Below, one piece after another: positions 26,582-34,589 of a stretch of DNA of 64,000 nt. The DNA comes from Persicitalea sp963803495. GTDB lineage: Bacteria > Bacteroidota > Bacteroidia > Cytophagales > Spirosomataceae. A model generated the notes under the pieces. The model did no database searches. It saw nothing but the letters and a program-made list of their open reading frames with translations, and was not told where the DNA came from. The stretch's first letter is position 1; each line of letters opens with the position of its first letter. Made by a program: the position numbers and the translations under genes. Location: contig CAWDMP010000002.1 of the NCBI GenBank assembly GCA_963803495.1, positions 744,001 through 808,000 of the forward strand, written 5' to 3'.

Positions 26582-26618
26582 TATTACTTTTTGTCATAAA
26601 TCTGAATAAAAAGTAATA
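26582..26618 (+). promoter_or_regulatory. Inverted repeat at probable promoter of 26648 gene
   Basis: TATTACTTTTT (26582-26592) and AAAAAGTAATA (26608-26618) form perfect 11-base arms around a 15-base AT-rich centre. A TTTG box overlaps the left arm (26590-26593) and a TA-rich -7-like stretch follows the right arm. It could be an operator over a promoter, 30 bases before the gene. Confidence 0.4.
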
Positions 26619-26647
26619 CTTTATGATGGTATAGAAAGCTATTTGCC

Positions 26648-27433
26648 ATGAGAGTACTTGCATCCTTCCGATCCCGCAACGCACTACTTTACTACCTGGG
26701 CGTAGCGCATATAGTCGGCGCGATGATTTTGCTCCTCCTAATAATAGTCGACGATACGCAAATTCTAGGCATCAACCGCTGGATCAAGCCTTTCAAATTC
26801 TTCGTATCATCGGCCATTTACCTACTCACTTTCGCCTGGCTTACGGGCGACTTACCCAAGGGGCGCTTTGTCCGTCATTTCTCGACCCAGATTTCTTTGG
26901 CGATTATCGTCGAGAACGTCCTCATCACCACGCAGGCCGCGCGGGGTGTAAAGTCACATTTTCATTTTGAAACGGCAAGCGGCGGCATTGCCTTTGCGGT
27001 CATGGGATTGTTTATTATCTACAACACCATCTGGGTTTTTCTTTTTACGGTTCGGTATTTCAGGGCAAAACTTGGCGATTTGCCTATGTCTTACACGCTC
27101 GGCGTTCGGCTGGGACTTGTGCTCTTCCTGGCAGGAAGCGCGCTGGGCGGGTACATGTCGGCGCAGGCGGGCCATACGGTTGGCGCGCGCGATGGGGGAC
27201 CGGGGCTACCGCTGCTCAACTGGAGCACGGGCTTTGGCGACTTGCGGGTGGCGCATTTCTTCGGGCTGCATGGTTTGCAGATTCTGATGCTTCTGGGACT
27301 ACTTATGGCCTATCGGCGGCTTTCAGCCGAAGTCAAAAAAGGGGTCGTTTGGCTTGCCTTCGGCAGCATGGTACTATTTATCTCCTGGACTTGGTGGCAA
27401 GCGACTCAGGAAATTCCCTTAATAAGCAGGTAG
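26648..27433 (+). CDS. Seven-helix membrane protein, unknown function
   Basis: A 261-residue inner-membrane protein with about seven hydrophobic helices; I do not recognise a characterised family. Notable conserved-looking stretches are GINRWIKPFKFFVSSAIYLL near the second helix, RGVKSHFHFET in a loop, and RVAHFFGLHGLQILML near helix six; the His residues could be metal or haem ligands. ATG start at 26648 preceded by an AT-rich region with an inverted repeat. The next gene (SRPBCC) starts 85 bases downstream on the same strand and may be co-transcribed. Confidence 0.75.
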   Translation: MRVLASFRSRNALLYYLGVAHIVGAMILLLLIIVDDTQILGINRWIKPFKFFVSSAIYLLTFAWLTGDLPKGRFVRHFSTQISLAIIVENVLITTQAARGVKSHFHFETASGGIAFAVMGLFIIYNTIWVFLFTVRYFRAKLGDLPMSYTLGVRLGLVLFLAGSALGGYMSAQAGHTVGARDGGPGLPLLNWSTGFGDLRVAHFFGLHGLQILMLLGLLMAYRRLSAEVKKGVVWLAFGSMVLFISWTWWQATQEIPLISR

Positions 27434-27518
27434 TACCCAAGCAGTCGTCAACTGGCTGGCACAGCCTTTTTAAATTTCGAAGGTTAACAGATTCTACCAC
27501 GATATATCAACCTAATAA

Positions 27519-27986
27519 ATGGCCGACGCAAAAAATAATTTTACGATCGAGACCATCATCGACGCTTCCGTCGACAAAGTATGGAATGCCTGGACCATGC
27601 CCAACGACATCGTCAAGTGGAATAACGCCACCGACGACTGGTACACGCCCAAAGCTGATAACGACCTGAAAGAAGGCGGCGAGTTCCTGTACCGCATGGA
27701 GGCGCGGGACGGTAGTTTCGGCTTTGATTTTTCGGGAAAGTACAGCAAGGTGGAAGACCACAAACTACTGGAGTATATCCTGGCCGACGACCGCAAGGCC
27801 TCGGTAGCCTTCGCCGAAGAGGACGGGAAGACCACGGTCACCCAAACCTTCGAGCCCGAGGCCGAAAACGACGAAGCGACCCAAAAAGCGGGCTGGCAGG
27901 CGATTCTGGATAATTTCAAGCAGTATGTTGAAGGCAAAAGTGCTTATGGTTGGCTTTTTAAGATAGTCTCTTTCTGCTTTTCTTGA
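27519..27986 (+). CDS. SRPBCC/AHSA1-domain protein
   Basis: A 155-residue protein with the START-like AHSA1 (activator of Hsp90 homologue) fold: FTIETIIDASVDKVWNAWT, IVKWNNATDDW, FDFSGKYSKVEDHKLLEYIL and the C-terminal helix GWQAILDNFKQYVEGK. Members bind hydrophobic ligands; no specific role. The family normally ends at about the QYVEGK position; here 13 further residues (SAYGWLFKIVSFCFS region) run into the end of the convergent MutS-like gene, suggesting that the natural stop was lost through a small deletion or indel near 27935-27985. Confidence 0.85.
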   Translation: MADAKNNFTIETIIDASVDKVWNAWTMPNDIVKWNNATDDWYTPKADNDLKEGGEFLYRMEARDGSFGFDFSGKYSKVEDHKLLEYILADDRKASVAFAEEDGKTTVTQTFEPEAENDEATQKAGWQAILDNFKQYVEGKSAYGWLFKIVSFCFS

Positions 27987-29573
27987 TCTCTTCGAGATTC
28001 GTGATGCCTCATCTATTATTTCCGTCGGGTAATTGTTCAGGGCTAAAATTCGGATCGCGTTGGTCGTATCCAGATTGCCGGACTTGAGTTTATAGTCAAA
28101 AATAATCTCGTCATTCTCGATAGCTTCGGCGAAGTGGAAGAGATTGTAGTTACTGCTAAGGTACTCAGCCAATTCCAAGTCGTGAGTAGAGACAACGACC
28201 AGATTATTGTCGCGTGCCAGGTAGTCGAGCACGCCCTTTCCGGCGGCGATGCGCTCCACGGTGTTGGTACCCCGAAACAACTCGTCCAGCAGGAACAAGT
28301 TACCAACTTCGGTTTGGCTCGCTTCCAGCATTGCTTTAATTGTCAATACTTCCGCGAAGTAGTAGCTGGTATTGTTGAAAAGGTCGTCCGCCATTCCGAT
28401 GGCAGAATGAACGCAGTAACGCGATAGCGTGAAGAAGCGAGCGAAGGCGATACCCATCGTTTGGCTCAGGACCACATTGATCCCCAGTGTGCGGATGAAG
28501 GTTGTCTTTCCTGACATATTGGAGCCAGTCAGTAGGATCGACTTTTGGTCAGTTCGCAGCGAGTTGGCCACAAAATCATGAACTAAGGGATGGAAAATAT
28601 CTTCACCCGACAACTGATTCGGTTCAGTACTTACGTTGGGACGACACCAGTAAGGAACACTTGCACGAAGCGCCGACAGAGAGAGGGCGGCATCCACTTT
28701 ACCCACGTAATCGAAAACCTCCTGCATCTCGGTTCGTAGTCCATCAAGTTTCTTCAAAACCTTGAAAAGAATGATCGGCTCGATTAAGAAGAATGCTTTC
28801 AGTATTTCCAAAATGGCATCGGCCAATTGTCCGATTTCGCTCTGTAAGCCCGATTCCTGATTGAAAATAATAGCGTTGGGACCTAGCTTTTGAAGCGCTT
28901 CAATCGCCGAATTCAGCTTGTCATTCTTTTCACCAAGCCCATCGCTGCTTTGTAGGTTGCGGGCGACTAGATTAAGAATCATTAATTGAGGAATTGAAGC
29001 CGAGTATTCCTCTACATTGTTTTTGTTCCAATAATGGATACCTAGGCTAAGCGCCAGCAAGAAAATGAGTGGGACGATGAAGGTAGGATTAAACAATAAC
29101 AAGACTCCACAGGCTATGTTGGCTGTCAGTAGTACGGGAAGCACCCAAAACCACTCTGGTTTTGTCAAATGCTTACTAAGAAAAAGGGAGGGAATGAAGA
29201 AAGTGGCCGGTCTGTTCAGCCTATCGAGCTCGAATAAAGTCGCCTCAGCTAAGAGCCTGTTTTGTTCGAAAGTGTTGGCCAATGCATCGAGTTCGTGCAG
29301 TCGGCCGACACCATTGGGAATAGTACGTAAAGCCTTGTACAGCCATTGCTGACCGACTTTGGAACTAGTCCGGTCGCAGAACATGAATAATTCGTCCATG
29401 TCTAGGTCTTGCCAGGTACGTTCGGAAACAGTTTGGTAAGCATCGTCCTGTACGCTTAAATGGAAGTACCGTTCGATTCGATGGAAAACGAAGTTCGCCG
29501 TTTTGATTTTGCCAAGATCAGCTTTCAATTTTGCTCGCTTCTTCTTCTTGAAATTAAACATTTCAATTTTCAT
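27765..29573 (-). CDS. Membrane-associated MutS-family ATPase
   Basis: A 602-residue ORF. Residues 45-120 resemble the MutS core lead-in, 124-180 contain two or three hydrophobic helices, and 330-530 form a MutS domain V ATPase: Walker A GSNMSGKTT (349-357), Walker B NLFLLDELFRGTN (426-437) and STHD. The mismatch-recognition and connector domains of classical MutS are absent, so it is not a canonical repair protein; its role is unknown. Residues after about 537 are antisense to the SRPBCC gene and look unlike the family; the true C-terminus is probably near 27960, so the last 200 bases of this call are doubtful. Confidence 0.8.
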   Translation of the reverse strand: MKIEMFNFKKKKRAKLKADLGKIKTANFVFHRIERYFHLSVQDDAYQTVSERTWQDLDMDELFMFCDRTSSKVGQQWLYKALRTIPNGVGRLHELDALANTFEQNRLLAEATLFELDRLNRPATFFIPSLFLSKHLTKPEWFWVLPVLLTANIACGVLLLFNPTFIVPLIFLLALSLGIHYWNKNNVEEYSASIPQLMILNLVARNLQSSDGLGEKNDKLNSAIEALQKLGPNAIIFNQESGLQSEIGQLADAILEILKAFFLIEPIILFKVLKKLDGLRTEMQEVFDYVGKVDAALSLSALRASVPYWCRPNVSTEPNQLSGEDIFHPLVHDFVANSLRTDQKSILLTGSNMSGKTTFIRTLGINVVLSQTMGIAFARFFTLSRYCVHSAIGMADDLFNNTSYYFAEVLTIKAMLEASQTEVGNLFLLDELFRGTNTVERIAAGKGVLDYLARDNNLVVVSTHDLELAEYLSSNYNLFHFAEAIENDEIIFDYKLKSGNLDTTNAIRILALNNYPTEIIDEASRISKRSRKAERDYLKKPTISTFAFNILLEIIQNRLPARFLGRFVVFGLGLEGLGDRGLPVLFGEGYRGLAVVGQDILQ

Positions 29574-29626
29574 TAAATTTCAAATCGCACGTTATCACTC
29601 CCGGCCTCTCCTGTACTAAACGTCTG

Positions 29627-29658
29627 TTTGCCATTCAGGAACCTTTTCACTATCTTTG
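29627..29658 (+). promoter_or_regulatory. Promoter, Bacteroidota type, upstream of GNAT gene
   Basis: TTTG at 29627-29630, a 20-base spacer, and TATCTTTG at 29651-29658 match the TTTG-N19-21-TAnnTTTG consensus exactly. Transcription would begin near 29665, leaving an AT-rich leader of about 170 bases before the GNAT start with no evident structure in it. Confidence 0.6.
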
Positions 29659-29833
29659 AATTATTCAATTTCTATATATTCCCGGTTAAGTTATTATTGT
29701 CAGAAAATGATAAGTAACGCTCGCGCTTAATTCAGCATTATCTTGTATAATCTTCTGACTATTTGACCATTAAATGTATTAAAACAAAGACTTTATTCAA
29801 AATATTATTTATAGTACAAAATAGAACACCTAT

Positions 29834-30262
29834 ATGATTACTGAAATCGAAACCCCAAATATTACCATTTCCGATCGCCTCGACTTATCCATTGAAGACG
29901 TTTTGGCGTTGTACGAAGCCAATGGCTGGAGCGCAGCGGAGAAGCCCGTCGAATTGTACAAAGGCTTGCTCAACTCGCATTCGCTTTTCACGGCTTGGGA
30001 CGGCGACAAGCTGGTCGGCCTGGGCAACGCCATTTCCGACGGGCACTTGGTGGTGTACTACCCACACTTTTTGGTGCACCCCGAGTACCAGGGCATGGGC
30101 ATCGGCAACCGGCTGGTTGAAACGATTCAGGAAAAGTACAAAGATTTTCACATGCAGGTACTTACCGCCGATGGCAACACGGTCGAGTTCTACAAGAAGA
30201 TCGGCTTCCAGCGCGCCGGCGACACCGAATCCATGTGGATCTACGAAGGAGACGAGCATTGA
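29834..30262 (+). CDS. GNAT family N-acetyltransferase
   Basis: A 142-residue GCN5-related acetyltransferase: motif A lies around HFLVHPEYQGMGIGNRLVE, with the acetyl-CoA pyrophosphate loop QGMGIG, followed by the beta-bulge strand MQVLTADG and the Tyr-containing helix VEFYKKIGFQRAG. The acceptor is unknown. A good upstream promoter (29627-29658) and a strong downstream terminator (30296-30344) make it a one-gene unit. Confidence 0.9.
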   Translation: MITEIETPNITISDRLDLSIEDVLALYEANGWSAAEKPVELYKGLLNSHSLFTAWDGDKLVGLGNAISDGHLVVYYPHFLVHPEYQGMGIGNRLVETIQEKYKDFHMQVLTADGNTVEFYKKIGFQRAGDTESMWIYEGDEH

Positions 30263-30295
30263 GGTACCCCGCTCGGCGTAACCCATGCAAGTACT

Positions 30296-30344
30296 AAAAA
30301 TCCCGTCGGCAAGAAGCACTAAGCTTTTTGCCGACGGGATTTTT
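30296..30344. terminator. Bidirectional terminator between GNAT and DUF4834 genes
   Basis: Perfect 17-base arms (30296-30312 and 30328-30344) with A-run on one side and T-run on the other, enclosing a 15-base loop. It lies between convergent genes and should stop transcription from both. Confidence 0.88.
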
Positions 30345-30367
30345 TATTTCTATTTGAGGTACTTAAC

Positions 30368-30607
30368 CTACTTGATTTCCTCGTAGTCGATGTACTCACC
30401 GCCCCGGAATCGGGAATCATCCTTTTTGGAATCTCGGTCCACCCGGATGCTGCCCTCGCGTTGCGGTGGGCGTTGGCCGTTTTGATGCTTGCGCTGCTGC
30501 TTCATCAGTTGCCTGCCTACCAGCAGATGGAACAAAAACCGGCGGAACGGAGGCACAAAAACGATCAGCAGGCTAATGATCAGAAATATATTGAATACTA
30601 TTTTCAT
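30368..30607 (-). CDS. DUF4834 family small membrane protein
   Basis: A 79-residue protein: one N-terminal membrane helix (IVFNIFLIISLLIVFVPPF), a basic Arg/Lys-rich middle (RQLMKQQRKHQ), and the terminal GGEYIDYEEIK, the ending characteristic of the Bacteroidota family DUF4834. Function unknown. It lies 126 bases downstream of purN on the same strand; the gap 30608-30733 holds nothing recognisable, so co-transcription is possible but not shown. Confidence 0.8.
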   Translation of the reverse strand: MKIVFNIFLIISLLIVFVPPFRRFLFHLLVGRQLMKQQRKHQNGQRPPQREGSIRVDRDSKKDDSRFRGGEYIDYEEIK

Positions 30608-30733
30608 AAAGCAAAAGGGAATTGAATGCGCTTTGGTTTTGGGATTCAGGTACGAATATAACGAAAAAAATCTTCAAGAGTTTCACGACCCCGGGAAGAA
30701 TGGCGCCTGACCACCGTGAGCGGCGCGGTGGTA

Positions 30734-31315
30734 CTACCCGGCCTTTTCCAAACCACCCACTACCTCGCCCACCACACGGGGAAAGTGGGCGTGTTCCAAC
30801 TGGAGTACCTTGCGGGCGATCTCGACTGGATCGTCCCCAGCTTCTAGCGCGCAAGTAGACTGGTATATTATTTCGCCTTCGTCGTACCGCTCGTCCACGT
30901 AGTGTATCGTGATGCCCGACTCCACCTCGCCGGCCACCGCCACGGCCTCGTGCACGTGCGCGCCGTACATGCCGGGACCGCCGTATTTGGGCAGTAGGGC
31001 CGGGTGAATATTGATAATCCGGCGCGGGAATGCCCGAATCAACTCGGCAGGTACCAACATCAGAAACCCCGCCAACACGATCAGGTCGATTTGCTGGCGT
31101 TGCAGCAAATCGGTGATTCTGTGCGAATCAACAAAAGTTTTTTTGTCAAAAACCACCACCGGAATGTGCAGCCGCCGCGCGCGCGCGATGACCCCGGCCG
31201 TGGGGTTGTTGGTCAGGATCAGGCTGACTTCCGCGCCGGGGCGGTCGGCAAAGTACTGGCCGATGTGCTCGGCGTTGGAGCCCGAGCCCGAGGCAAAAAT
31301 GGCGATGCGCTTCAT
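30734..31315 (-). CDS. purN: Phosphoribosylglycinamide formyltransferase
   Basis: A 193-residue enzyme of purine synthesis that transfers a formyl group from 10-formyltetrahydrofolate to GAR. Signature parts: IAIFASGSGSNAEHI at the N-terminus (phosphate loop), the folate-site block VLAGFLMLVP, IINIHPALLPKYGG with the catalytic Asn-x-His, and GEVESGITIHYVDERYDEG, containing the catalytic Asp. Length is usual for PurN. The open frame continues 52 codons upstream (to 31471) into the neighbouring gene; the start at 31315 (MKRIAIF) is the correct one. The gap to the periplasmic protein gene upstream is 97 bases. Confidence 0.95.
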   Translation of the reverse strand: MKRIAIFASGSGSNAEHIGQYFADRPGAEVSLILTNNPTAGVIARARRLHIPVVVFDKKTFVDSHRITDLLQRQQIDLIVLAGFLMLVPAELIRAFPRRIINIHPALLPKYGGPGMYGAHVHEAVAVAGEVESGITIHYVDERYDEGEIIYQSTCALEAGDDPVEIARKVLQLEHAHFPRVVGEVVGGLEKAG

Positions 31316-31412
31316 CTTGAAATCAAAATTATAATCACCGCAAACACGAAACGGCTCCGGCAAAGATAGTGTGCTGGAGCCGTTTGGCTGGTCGATTGTG
31401 TGGAGGTACCGC

Positions 31413-32108
31413 TCAGAATATCTTACTAAGTTCGGTGCTCCCCACCAACTTACCCTTGCGGTAGGTTTCATTTTTGACGTCCCAAAGTACCTTATCGGCC
31501 CGGTAGGAAATCGTATTGAATTCGATGTTCATCTTCATTACAGACTTCACGGCCACGTTCATGTCGGTCGTGATCTTGTAGGTATCGAACGTACCGGCGG
31601 GTACGGTGATCTTTTCCTTGCTCACCACTTTGCGGTTGACAAAGTTGGCATCGGTCGTCATCGACATCGGACCAGCGGCTCCCTCCCCGTGCATCGAGCC
31701 GTCGGGCAGGCTCTGGCCGACGGACAGATTGGCCGGGTAGACTATATCCTTGGAGGTGAATTTCATGTCGAAGGCCTCATACTGTTTGGCTTGGTCCTGT
31801 CCCATCATGGCGCTGGCGTCCATCCGCATTTCGTTTCCGTTGCAGCGCATCTGCATCGAACTAGCCATCTCAGATTTGCCCTTTTTATCAAAAGATTCAA
31901 AATCCATGTCGATCACGACCTCCGCTCCTTCTTTGCTGACTTTCGTGATCTTATAAACGATGCGGCCAATTTCCTTTCCCCGGCTGTTGAGGTTCACCAT
32001 CTCGAAGCCACCGCCTGGTTTGAAGGTCATGCCCATACACTCCTGAGCGCGAAGTGACACGGGAGAGAGGATAAAAAACAGCAGAACTATTGCGAATAAT
32101 TTTTTCAT
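31413..32108 (-). CDS. Exported protein of DUF3108/TapB-like type, unknown function
   Basis: A 231-residue protein with a Sec signal peptide (cleavage after LRAQ, about 22). The mature part is a beta-rich lipocalin-like fold seen in DUF3108-type proteins: GKEIGRIVYKITKV, then a run of Met-rich strands, and VVSKEKITVPAGTFDTYKI, a motif common in that group. Met content is high (MQMRCNGNEMRMDASAMM). Probably periplasmic or outer-membrane associated; no activity known. A well-formed promoter lies at 32150-32181. Confidence 0.75.
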   Translation of the reverse strand: MKKLFAIVLLFFILSPVSLRAQECMGMTFKPGGGFEMVNLNSRGKEIGRIVYKITKVSKEGAEVVIDMDFESFDKKGKSEMASSMQMRCNGNEMRMDASAMMGQDQAKQYEAFDMKFTSKDIVYPANLSVGQSLPDGSMHGEGAAGPMSMTTDANFVNRKVVSKEKITVPAGTFDTYKITTDMNVAVKSVMKMNIEFNTISYRADKVLWDVKNETYRKGKLVGSTELSKIF

Positions 32109-32149
32109 TGTACCGTAGTGTGATTTTTAAAATAAAAAACAGAATTACC

Positions 32150-32181
32150 CAAACTTACAAAAGAAACGACGCCCTATCAAC
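32150..32181 (-). promoter_or_regulatory. Promoter upstream of the DUF3108-like gene
   Basis: On the minus strand GTTG (three of four matches to TTTG), a 20-base spacer and TAAGTTTG (perfect TAnnTTTG at 32150-32157). Start of transcription would fall near 32143, 35 bases before the ATG. Confidence 0.5.
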
Positions 32182-32277
32182 CCAAAACCAGTAACAGGTA
32201 GGTTTGACCGAGCAGTTAGCAATGTTCTATCATTCAAAATTCACTCACCGCGCGGGCGGCCCCGTCAAAATTAAAAT

Positions 32278-33189
32278 TCACGCCCAAAGCATCGTGCCCA
32301 ATCCCAGCAGCATGATGATCTTGCACAGGCGGCTGAGGCGGGCGAATTCGCGGCGCGTGTCCGAGAAAACCAGGCGGTACACCAGCCAGGCGATGGGCGC
32401 CAGCAGCAGGGTGAACAGCCAGGCCAGCGTGAGGTTGGCCAGCGTATGCGCCATCAGGTACAGGCACGTGATGAAGGCAGCGACCAGGAAGTACACGAAG
32501 ATTTTGGTCGGTCGCACGCCCCAGACGATGGGCAGCGTGCGGCAACCGTGGGCGGTGTCACCGCGCAGGTCTTCCATGTCCTTGATGATCTCGCGGACAA
32601 GCGTGATGAAGAAGGCGAACAAGGCGTAGATCCACACCAGATGGCGATTTTGGGGATACAGTACCGAAACCGTGATCAGGCTCAGGGCGGTCAGCAGCGA
32701 CACGACGAAATTGCCCACGAAGGGCGCGCGCTTGAATCGCTCGGAGTAGAACCAAAGGAGCGTGACCGAAAACACGTTGACGACCAAAACCCACTTGTTC
32801 ACCAGCAGCCCCAGCACGACCCCGGCGGCGTTGAGGAGTTGGTGCGTGCCCATCGCGACGCGCCGCTTGAGGTAGCGCCCGATGATGACGCGCTCGGGTT
32901 TGTTGACGATGTCGATCTTGACGTCGAAGTAGTCGTTGATAATGTAGCCCGCCGCCGCGATGCACACCGTGGACAGGCTCAACACCAGCATTCGCGGATC
33001 GAGCAGGATTTGCCGCCAGTCTTCGCGCGGCCCGATCAGCAGTACACGGGTCAGGTACTGGGTCAGGACGACGATGGCCAGGTTGCCCGCCCGGATCAGA
33101 CGCAGTACGCCCGACAGGTAGTCTCGGAAAGTAAATTTACGGGAGCGGGCCAAGGGTTGGAATTGAGTTAAAAGACCAAAAATAACCAC
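32278..33189 (-). CDS. UbiA family prenyltransferase (geranylgeranylglycerol-phosphate-type)
   Basis: A 303-residue membrane enzyme with eight or nine helices. The two Mg-diphosphate motifs are present: NDYFDVKIDIVNKPER (85-100) and, near residue 216, DMEDLRGDTAHGCRTLP. Bacteroidota proteins of this form are usually annotated as geranylgeranylglycerol-phosphate geranylgeranyltransferase-like, but UbiA-type homologues also make quinones or haem intermediates, so the acceptor is uncertain. Divergent from bshA with 165 bases between the two starts. Confidence 0.8.
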   Translation of the reverse strand: MVIFGLLTQFQPLARSRKFTFRDYLSGVLRLIRAGNLAIVVLTQYLTRVLLIGPREDWRQILLDPRMLVLSLSTVCIAAAGYIINDYFDVKIDIVNKPERVIIGRYLKRRVAMGTHQLLNAAGVVLGLLVNKWVLVVNVFSVTLLWFYSERFKRAPFVGNFVVSLLTALSLITVSVLYPQNRHLVWIYALFAFFITLVREIIKDMEDLRGDTAHGCRTLPIVWGVRPTKIFVYFLVAAFITCLYLMAHTLANLTLAWLFTLLLAPIAWLVYRLVFSDTRREFARLSRLCKIIMLLGLGTMLWA

Positions 33190-33354
33190 TATTCAGATCG
33201 TTTTACCGGAAACGACGCGCATGATGAAATGTTTATCCACCGGTTTGGGATAAAAAGCGGGCAAATCGGTGTTAGTACCCCAAAACCAAAACCATCAGGC
33301 ACGGCATTGGTAGCAAACTTCGGTTTTCTAGATTGTGTCGCATTTTATCCCAAT

Positions 33355-34512
33355 ATGAAAATCGGTATCGTTTGTTACCCTACCTTCGGCGGTAGTGGGG
33401 TCGTCGCCACGGAACTCGGCAAAGCCCTCACCAAGGTGGGTCATCAGGTTCACTTCATTACCTACTCACAGCCGCAGCGGCTCGACTTCTTCAACGAAAA
33501 CCTCTACTACCACGAGGTCAATATACCGGCTTATCCGCTATTTCAGTACCCGCCCTACGAATCGGCGCTATCGAGTGAGATGGTGCACGTGGCCAAGTTC
33601 ATGAAGCTCGACCTGCTGCACGTGCACTACGCCATTCCGCACGCTTCGTCGGCTTACCTGGCCAAACAAATTCTGGCCACCCAGGGCATTCACATACCCG
33701 TGATCACGACGCTCCACGGTACCGACATCACGCTGGTGGGCAAGGATTCGTCCTACGAACCCGTTGTCACTTTCAGCATCAACCAGTCCGATGGCATCAC
33801 GGCAGTATCCGATTTTTTGCGCGACGATACCTACCGGCATTTTGCGGTGACAAAGGAGATCGAAGTCATTCCCAATTTCATCGACCTGGATCGCTTCAAG
33901 CGCCAAAAGAAAGATCACTTCAAGAAAGCGATTTGTCCCAATGACGAGAAGCTGATCGTGCACACCTCCAATTTCAGAAAGGTGAAGCGCATCGACGACG
34001 TCATCGCAATTTTCCATAAACTTCGCCCGCTGGTACCCAGCAAGCTGCTGCTGGTTGGCGATGGTCCCGATCGGGCCCGCATCGAGAAGCTCTGCGTGGA
34101 ACTGGACCTATTCCCTGATGTTCGTTTCCTGGGCAAGCTCGATGCCATCGAGGAGGTACTGTCGGTGGCCGATTTGTTCTTGATGCCTTCGGAGAGCGAA
34201 AGTTTCGGCCTGGCGGCGCTCGAAGCGCTGGCGTGCGAAGTACCGCTCATCACAACCAACGTCGGCGGACTGCCGGAGTTGAACGTTCCTGGTGTGACGG
34301 GCTTCCTGAGCGATCTGGGCGACGTGGACGACATGGTCAGGAACGCCGTGATAGTCCTGGACGACGCCAATCTGCCGCGCTTCAAGGAAAACGCCCTGGC
34401 CCGCGCCAAAGAGTTCGACATTAAAAACGTCGTTCCGATGTACGAACGCTACTACGAGAAGGTGATTCAGGAAAGCTCCGTCAATGAACAGTTGATAATT
34501 AATAATGAATAA
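33355..34512 (+). CDS. bshA: N-acetyl-alpha-D-glucosaminyl L-malate synthase
   Basis: A 385-residue GT4-type glycosyltransferase, first enzyme of bacillithiol synthesis (UDP-GlcNAc plus L-malate). The N-terminus MKIGIVCYPTFGGSGVVATE is diagnostic of BshA; further blocks are DLLHVHYAIPHASSAYLAK, TTLHGTDITLVG, SNFRKVKR and the GT4 nucleotide-sugar motif ESESFGLAALEALACEVP. The frame is open 42 codons upstream, but the conserved start is at 33355. No other bacillithiol gene is seen here. It ends 77 bases before the ndh gene on the same strand; the gap holds AT-rich inverted repeats of the ATTATTCATT kind. Confidence 0.95.
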   Translation: MKIGIVCYPTFGGSGVVATELGKALTKVGHQVHFITYSQPQRLDFFNENLYYHEVNIPAYPLFQYPPYESALSSEMVHVAKFMKLDLLHVHYAIPHASSAYLAKQILATQGIHIPVITTLHGTDITLVGKDSSYEPVVTFSINQSDGITAVSDFLRDDTYRHFAVTKEIEVIPNFIDLDRFKRQKKDHFKKAICPNDEKLIVHTSNFRKVKRIDDVIAIFHKLRPLVPSKLLLVGDGPDRARIEKLCVELDLFPDVRFLGKLDAIEEVLSVADLFLMPSESESFGLAALEALACEVPLITTNVGGLPELNVPGVTGFLSDLGDVDDMVRNAVIVLDDANLPRFKENALARAKEFDIKNVVPMYERYYEKVIQESSVNEQLIINNE

Positions 34513-34586
34513 TTAAGATTGACAAGTACACCTACGGTGGCCGGGCACAAGAATTGTTCATTATTCACCATTCATTATTCATTAAA
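34505..34586. repeat. AT-rich inverted repeat region between bshA and ndh
   Basis: AATAATGAATAATTAA at the bshA end is mirrored by TTCATTATTCACCATTCATTATTCATTAA just before the ndh start. The arms could pair imperfectly across about 40 bases. No T-run typical of a terminator; role unclear. Confidence 0.4.
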
Positions 34587-34589
34587 CAA

